From assembly GCA_026396415.1 (NCBI GenBank), contig JAPLWX010000043.1, positions 1 to 44,272 on the forward strand: a DNA stretch of 44,272 nt, read 5' to 3'. The stretch comes from Microcaldota archaeon. Lineage in GTDB: Archaea > Micrarchaeota > Micrarchaeia > Anstonellales > Anstonellaceae. Positions 41,401 through 44,272 of the stretch are shown piece after piece. Positions within the stretch are counted from its first letter, which is position 1; the number at the start of each line of letters is the position of its first letter. A program made the translations under genes and the position numbers. The notes beneath the pieces were generated by a model. That model was given only the letters and a program-made list of their open reading frames with translations, searched no databases and was not told where the DNA came from.

Positions 41401-44272
41401 TCACGTTGCCCTGCACTTGCACGGCACCAGACATCACGTTCGCGTAAATATTGCCTTCAGGCTTGCCGTTGATGGTGGTGTTGAATATATTGCCTCCATT
41501 CAGGTCTTGGATATAGTCGCCTGCCGTGTTTGTGAAATTGTTCCAGTAGAACGAGTTGTTGCCCGATCCTACATTGAAAAGAACATGCGTGTTGGTTGAA
41601 ATCAGCGTGTTGCCTATGAGCACGTTATTTGTATTTAGCGACAAGTCATCGAACTTAACGGCGATCGCCCCGGTTCCGTTTATCGTGGAATTGGCTATAA
41701 CATTGTCGTTCGCGTCATCAAGGAAGAGTGCTGCGTTGGATTCTGCAGAAAGCTGGGAGTTTTGGACTGTTGAGCCGTTTTCCGATACTATTGAAATTCC
41801 TTCTGCAGCTCCCTTGGCTGTGGAGTTGGAAATAATGTTGCCGAATCCACTGTATAGCGCGATGCCTCCGCTATAGTTTGAAGTCCCTGTGGTGTTGGTG
41901 ATTGTGCTGTAATTAGAGCCAAAGAGGGATATGCCTAGGTCTGAGTTGGACTCCCCCAGCGAGTTAATGATTGTGTTGTTGGTGCCGCCAAGGAAGCTGA
42001 TACCATATCCTACGTTGGATGATGCGCCTCTGGAATTGGCAATTGTGTTGTTGACTCCGCTCCAGACTTCAATGCCGCTAAAGCTGTCTGAGATGCCTGT
42101 GAAGTTGAAGAGTATGTTGTTGTTCGAGCCACCGGCAAGCCAGATGCCCGGGAGCGGAACAGCGATTCCGGTGGAGTTGGCAATTACGTTGTATTGGCTT
42201 GCATAAAGCACGATGCCTGCGCCGTTGTTCCCGCCCCCGTTCCTTATGCCAGACGAGCCTGAAACCGTGTTGTAATTCGAGCCTACTATCTCAATGCCGA
42301 CAGTGGTGCCGTTTGCCCGCACATTGGCCAATGTGTTGTTTGGGCTTGCCTGGAGGTGAACGCCTAAGGCTGCCGAGCTGCTGGAGTCAGATATCATGCT
42401 TAGGTTCACGCTGTCAAAGCGGTAGCCTGCATCGAGCGCCGACAGGACGGTCGTGTTGCTTATTGAGCCCTGCGTCACCCCATAGAAATAAACGCCCGTG
42501 CCATAATTGTTAAGCACGCAGTTTTTCACTGTTGTGCTCGGCTTGTTCGAGTAGATGCCGTTGCTGGTTGTAACGTTGCTACCTGTTATGCTGTGCCCGT
42601 TGCACTGTATTGTCACGTTGCTTGCCTGCACGGTGAAGCACGTGCCAGTGCTGTTCAAGTCCTGCGTGACGTTGCACATGTAGTTCGTCATATTTAGCAC
42701 TCCGCATCCGCATCCCTGCGCGCTGGAGTTGTTGAAGTAGTTCGGCGTGAGCGGTGCGTAGTCCACCGCGCTGCCAGCTATCTTGCCCTGCGAGTTTGCG
42801 GCATTGTACGGGTAGCCCGTGCCGTTCATGCCTATGTAGAGCGATGGGAAGCCCGCTGAGCTCACGTTGCCCTGCACTTGCACGGCACCAGACATCACGT
42901 TCGCGTAGATGTTGCCCTCCTGCTTGCCGTTTATTGTGGTGTTGTAGCTGTTCCCGCTTCCAAGGTCTCGTATGTAGTAGCCGCTTGTTGCGGTGAAGTT
43001 GTTCCAGTAGAACAGGTTGCTGCTTGTACCCTGGCCTAGGTTGACAAGGTTGGTGGCATTTAGGATTGTGTTGTTGATCAGCTGGTTCCCAATTGCGGTC
43101 GCCTCGATATCCACTGCGTAGGTGCTAGCCCCACCATTTATTGTGCTGTTCGCGATTGTGTTGTTCGTTGCGCTGCCGATTAAGACTGCGCCGTACATAT
43201 TCGGCTTTCCGCTGATTTGGCCGTTGGCAAAGAGATTGCCTCTGCCTCCTGTGATCATAAGACCGACACTCGCGTTCGAGTTTGCAGTTGAACTGGTGAT
43301 TTTGGTATCATTGGCGTCAATGGTGAGCCAGATGCCTCTGTCTGACGCTGACGACCCGATTGAATTTGAAATCTGGACGCCAGTGCTGGCCTCGAGCCTA
43401 ATGCCTTCTCTCAAGAACGAGGTTCCAATTGAGTTGATAATGCTGTGATTGCTACCGCTCATTATGATGCCGGGGTTGTTGGTGGACTTTCCGGTTGAAC
43501 TAGCAATCGTGTTGCTGGAACCGCCCGGGAAGATCCAAATTCCGATGCCATTGCTGGAAATCCCAGCGGAGCCCAAGATCTGGTTGTAGCTAGAATTGCC
43601 ATAGAAGGAAATGCCGGTGCTTGCGCTGGACGCTCCAGTGGAGTTGTTGATCACGTTGTTTGAGCTATTCTCCAGAGAGATTCCAGAGGAATAAGTTGAT
43701 GTGCCGTTAGAATTGACAATTAGGTTATTTGAGTTGTCGTATAGGTAAATGCCCTCTTTGGAAATGGAAGTACCTATAGAATTAATGATTTTGCTGAAAT
43801 TTGAAGCTCTTACATAAAATGCGCTGCTCGACGTGGATGTTCCAGATGAGTTTATTATGGTGGTGTTTGGGCTTGCAATAATCGCAATGCCTGCGTTTGA
43901 CGCTGATATTCCTTGGGAGTTTGATATTGTGCAGTTAGGCGAGTAGTAAGCGTCAATGCCAGGGTAGCTGCTAGATGCCCCTGTCGAATTCTCAACTAAA
44001 TTGTCATTGCCGCCAGAAAGCATTATCCCGAAGTTTGTAATTGAAGTTGCTGCTGAATTTGAGATCCTGCTGCCCGAGCTCTGCATAAGGAATATTCCTG
44101 CTCCAAAATTGGATATCATGCAATTATTTATTGTCGGCACGCCCAGCAGGTCATGAATCCAGCTGGTTAAAGTCCAGCTTGAATTGAGGTGATGTAACCC
44201 AGCCTTATTCAATAGCCAAGATTGTAGGTGGCACGTCGGTGACGATGTGTCTGAAGGCTCTGAGGCAAACTT
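38474..44272 (-). CDS. Second giant beta-helix surface protein, partial
   Basis: The frame is open to the window edge (44272), so the 5' end is missing; more than 1930 residues are visible. It is a paralogue of the 3939-residue protein and lies just upstream in the same direction. It holds the end of one module and three further complete ones with caps at about 42715 (CGCGVLNMTNYMC), 41245 (CQCGNLNASNYIC) and 40395 (CQCGNLNVPNYVC). Each ends in the EGNIYANVM, VQGN, NGTGYPY, DYAPLTPYY block. The C-terminus has the same plan: an Ig-like domain with GLPDGLEMREHAIAGVPKQEGKF, then a Pro/Ala/Glu tail ending EAAQDAE, with no membrane anchor. Sequons are very frequent. The first roughly 45 visible residues (to about 44140) do not look like a beta-helix rung and contain no cap, so something differs there. 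Confidence 0.82.
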   Translation of the reverse strand, partial: KFASEPSDTSSPTCHLQSWLLNKAGLHHLNSSWTLTSWIHDLLGVPTINNCMISNFGAGIFLMQSSGSRISNSAATSITNFGIMLSGGNDNLVENSTGASSSYPGIDAYYSPNCTISNSQGISASNAGIAIIASPNTTIINSSGTSTSSSAFYVRASNFSKIINSIGTSISKEGIYLYDNSNNLIVNSNGTSTYSSGISLENSSNNVINNSTGASSASTGISFYGNSSYNQILGSAGISSNGIGIWIFPGGSSNTIASSTGKSTNNPGIIMSGSNHSIINSIGTSFLREGIRLEASTGVQISNSIGSSASDRGIWLTIDANDTKITSSTANSNASVGLMITGGRGNLFANGQISGKPNMYGAVLIGSATNNTIANSTINGGASTYAVDIEATAIGNQLINNTILNATNLVNLGQGTSSNLFYWNNFTATSGYYIRDLGSGNSYNTTINGKQEGNIYANVMSGAVQVQGNVSSAGFPSLYIGMNGTGYPYNAANSQGKIAGSAVDYAPLTPNYFNNSSAQGCGCGVLNMTNYMCNVTQDLNSTGTCFTVQASNVTIQCNGHSITGSNVTTSNGIYSNKPSTTVKNCVLNNYGTGVYFYGVTQGSISNTTVLSALDAGYRFDSVNLSMISDSSSSAALGVHLQASPNNTLANVRANGTTVGIEIVGSNYNTVSGSSGIRNGGGNNGAGIVLYASQYNVIANSTGIAVPLPGIWLAGGSNNNILFNFTGISDSFSGIEVWSGVNNTIANSRGASSNVGYGISFLGGTNNTIINSLGESNSDLGISLFGSNYSTITNTTGTSNYSGGIALYSGFGNIISNSTAKGAAEGISIVSENGSTVQNSQLSAESNAALFLDDANDNVIANSTINGTGAIAVKFDDLSLNTNNVLIGNTLISTNTHVLFNVGSGNNSFYWNNFTNTAGDYIQDLNGGNIFNTTINGKPEGNIYANVMSGAVQVQGNVSSAGFPSLYIGMNGTGYPYSASTAQGKIIGSAVDYAPLTPYYFNNSSGQQGCQCGNLNASNYICNVTSDLTATVNCFVVHASNVTIECNGHKITKTTNASQSGVGVESDSNDTKVRNCAFDQFSYGVSAGADRLVVEGSAINATNAGIFLYHSLQALIWNNTITGQAYTGIDTNLASGTIANNTISVYGKPISLYSNLGMGGPYYVYNNTLATTSGSSGLVSVTFADSSLFYWNTFTATSGYYLYVNSNGVSLNTTINGKQEGNIYANVMDGNVQVQGNLSSVGFPQLFVGTNGSGVPYNNTTSQGKIVVAYGDPALADYAPLTPYYYNTAPQQGCQCGNLNVPNYVCNVTQDLNSTGTCFTVQASNVTIQCNGHMITGNNSIGTYGIYSSAANTVVNSCNVSNFMHGIYFNGAQGGQIIGTNSSTVFHQYIPGTGRYIDGNGIFLNGTGWTAIADSKGKGTANGILVQSGSHNSISNSLGDGSYVSGIYLNSTDENTITNSAGLATDPSYSVTGVQLEGSDSNTLAGVSGTGYGRGISLRNSNLNSIAGSSGDAIGYYGEYGLELYFSSNNTVTDSNGTIHNGGASYEISNSGILLYSAMDNSLTRVNGKTTGLNDALLLYGAGRNTIKDSAFATGTCTGNCLSATGIELKSGSTANILANNTMVSPGIGVHISDTGSSGNAFYWNNFTSYSAYYVFSGTNAANSFNASVGGRQEGNIWGNVMDGSVNISGMDASIGFPDLYVGTNGSAYPYRTSVSLGKIIGNVTDYAPLTPYYLNMSAGLPAPEGNNSTANNTTASDALALGTNSLPGAYVGAEYSVILKATGGTGNYKLGAKGLPDGLEMREHAIAGVPKQEGKFLVTIAVDDGSASVESELVLVVYPKAEPKPDEKPPEIVPADGTAPADIAPEITLPADTGIAPAADAIPVPKPLPDVKPPAVEPSPAAAPAPEPVEADAPPAAEPAPSAPSEAAQDAE

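Noticed and set aside
26559-44272. CRISPR or satellite repeats in the giant genes
   Set aside because: All repeats are in one long coding frame and follow protein modules.

Overview
The window looks archaeal. LeuRS is of the archaeal type, the tRNA m1G37 methyltransferase is Trm5 rather than TrmD, TATA-like AT boxes lie about 25-40 bases upstream of most starts, several starts look leaderless while others (some of them TTG) have a strong Shine-Dalgarno, and the first two genes are followed by T-rich tracts. Gyrase, a very large parallel beta-helix surface glycoprotein family and two toxin-antitoxin loci suggest a small-genome DPANN-type archaeon (Micrarchaeota or Diapherotrites-like). That assignment is inference; no rRNA or tRNA gene was recognised.

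Layout. 1-2820: the 3' end of an Ig-like surface protein and a signal-peptide/C-terminal-anchor surface protein. 2901-4513: a type IV AbiEi/AbiEii toxin-antitoxin operon with a palindromic operator. 4533-6007: a small K+ channel and Trm5 on the minus strand. 6114-6851: a helical protein of unknown function. 6848-7464: a HicB/HicA cassette bracketed by a 40-bp imperfect duplication of the leuS 3' end. 7425-10403: leuS, carrying two in-frame palindromic insertions. 10461-12456: an unknown protein with an internal domain duplication and, divergently, a gene broken by an in-frame TAG. 12487-14124: an MFS transporter whose C-terminal tail is repeated twice more after its stop. 14185-16388: a four-TM protein, a hexapeptide acyltransferase translationally coupled to a DUF1405-like membrane protein, and a small unknown protein. 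16407-16574: an array of alternating hairpins. 16565-25259: gyrB, a protein with a possible CheD/NTAN1-like domain, and gyrA, apparently one operon, with related HNH inteins in both gyrase subunits. 25547-26518: a CNNM/CorC-like DUF21-CBS protein. 26559-38378 and 38474 to the window end: two tandem giant modular beta-helix proteins.

How the parts relate. The most unusual theme is structure at gene ends and inside genes. leuS contains paired hairpin elements inserted in frame, and their arms change together between copies. The region after gyrA holds a tandem array of the same style. The 3' ends of leuS and of the MFS gene are duplicated. The MFS tail motif (GGR-x-x-M-S-[KR]-[IL]-x-R-K-G-[KR]-L) also resembles the end of the K+ channel. 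The giant surface genes show segmental duplication and near-identical blocks, consistent with ongoing recombination or gene conversion in a large cell-surface repertoire.
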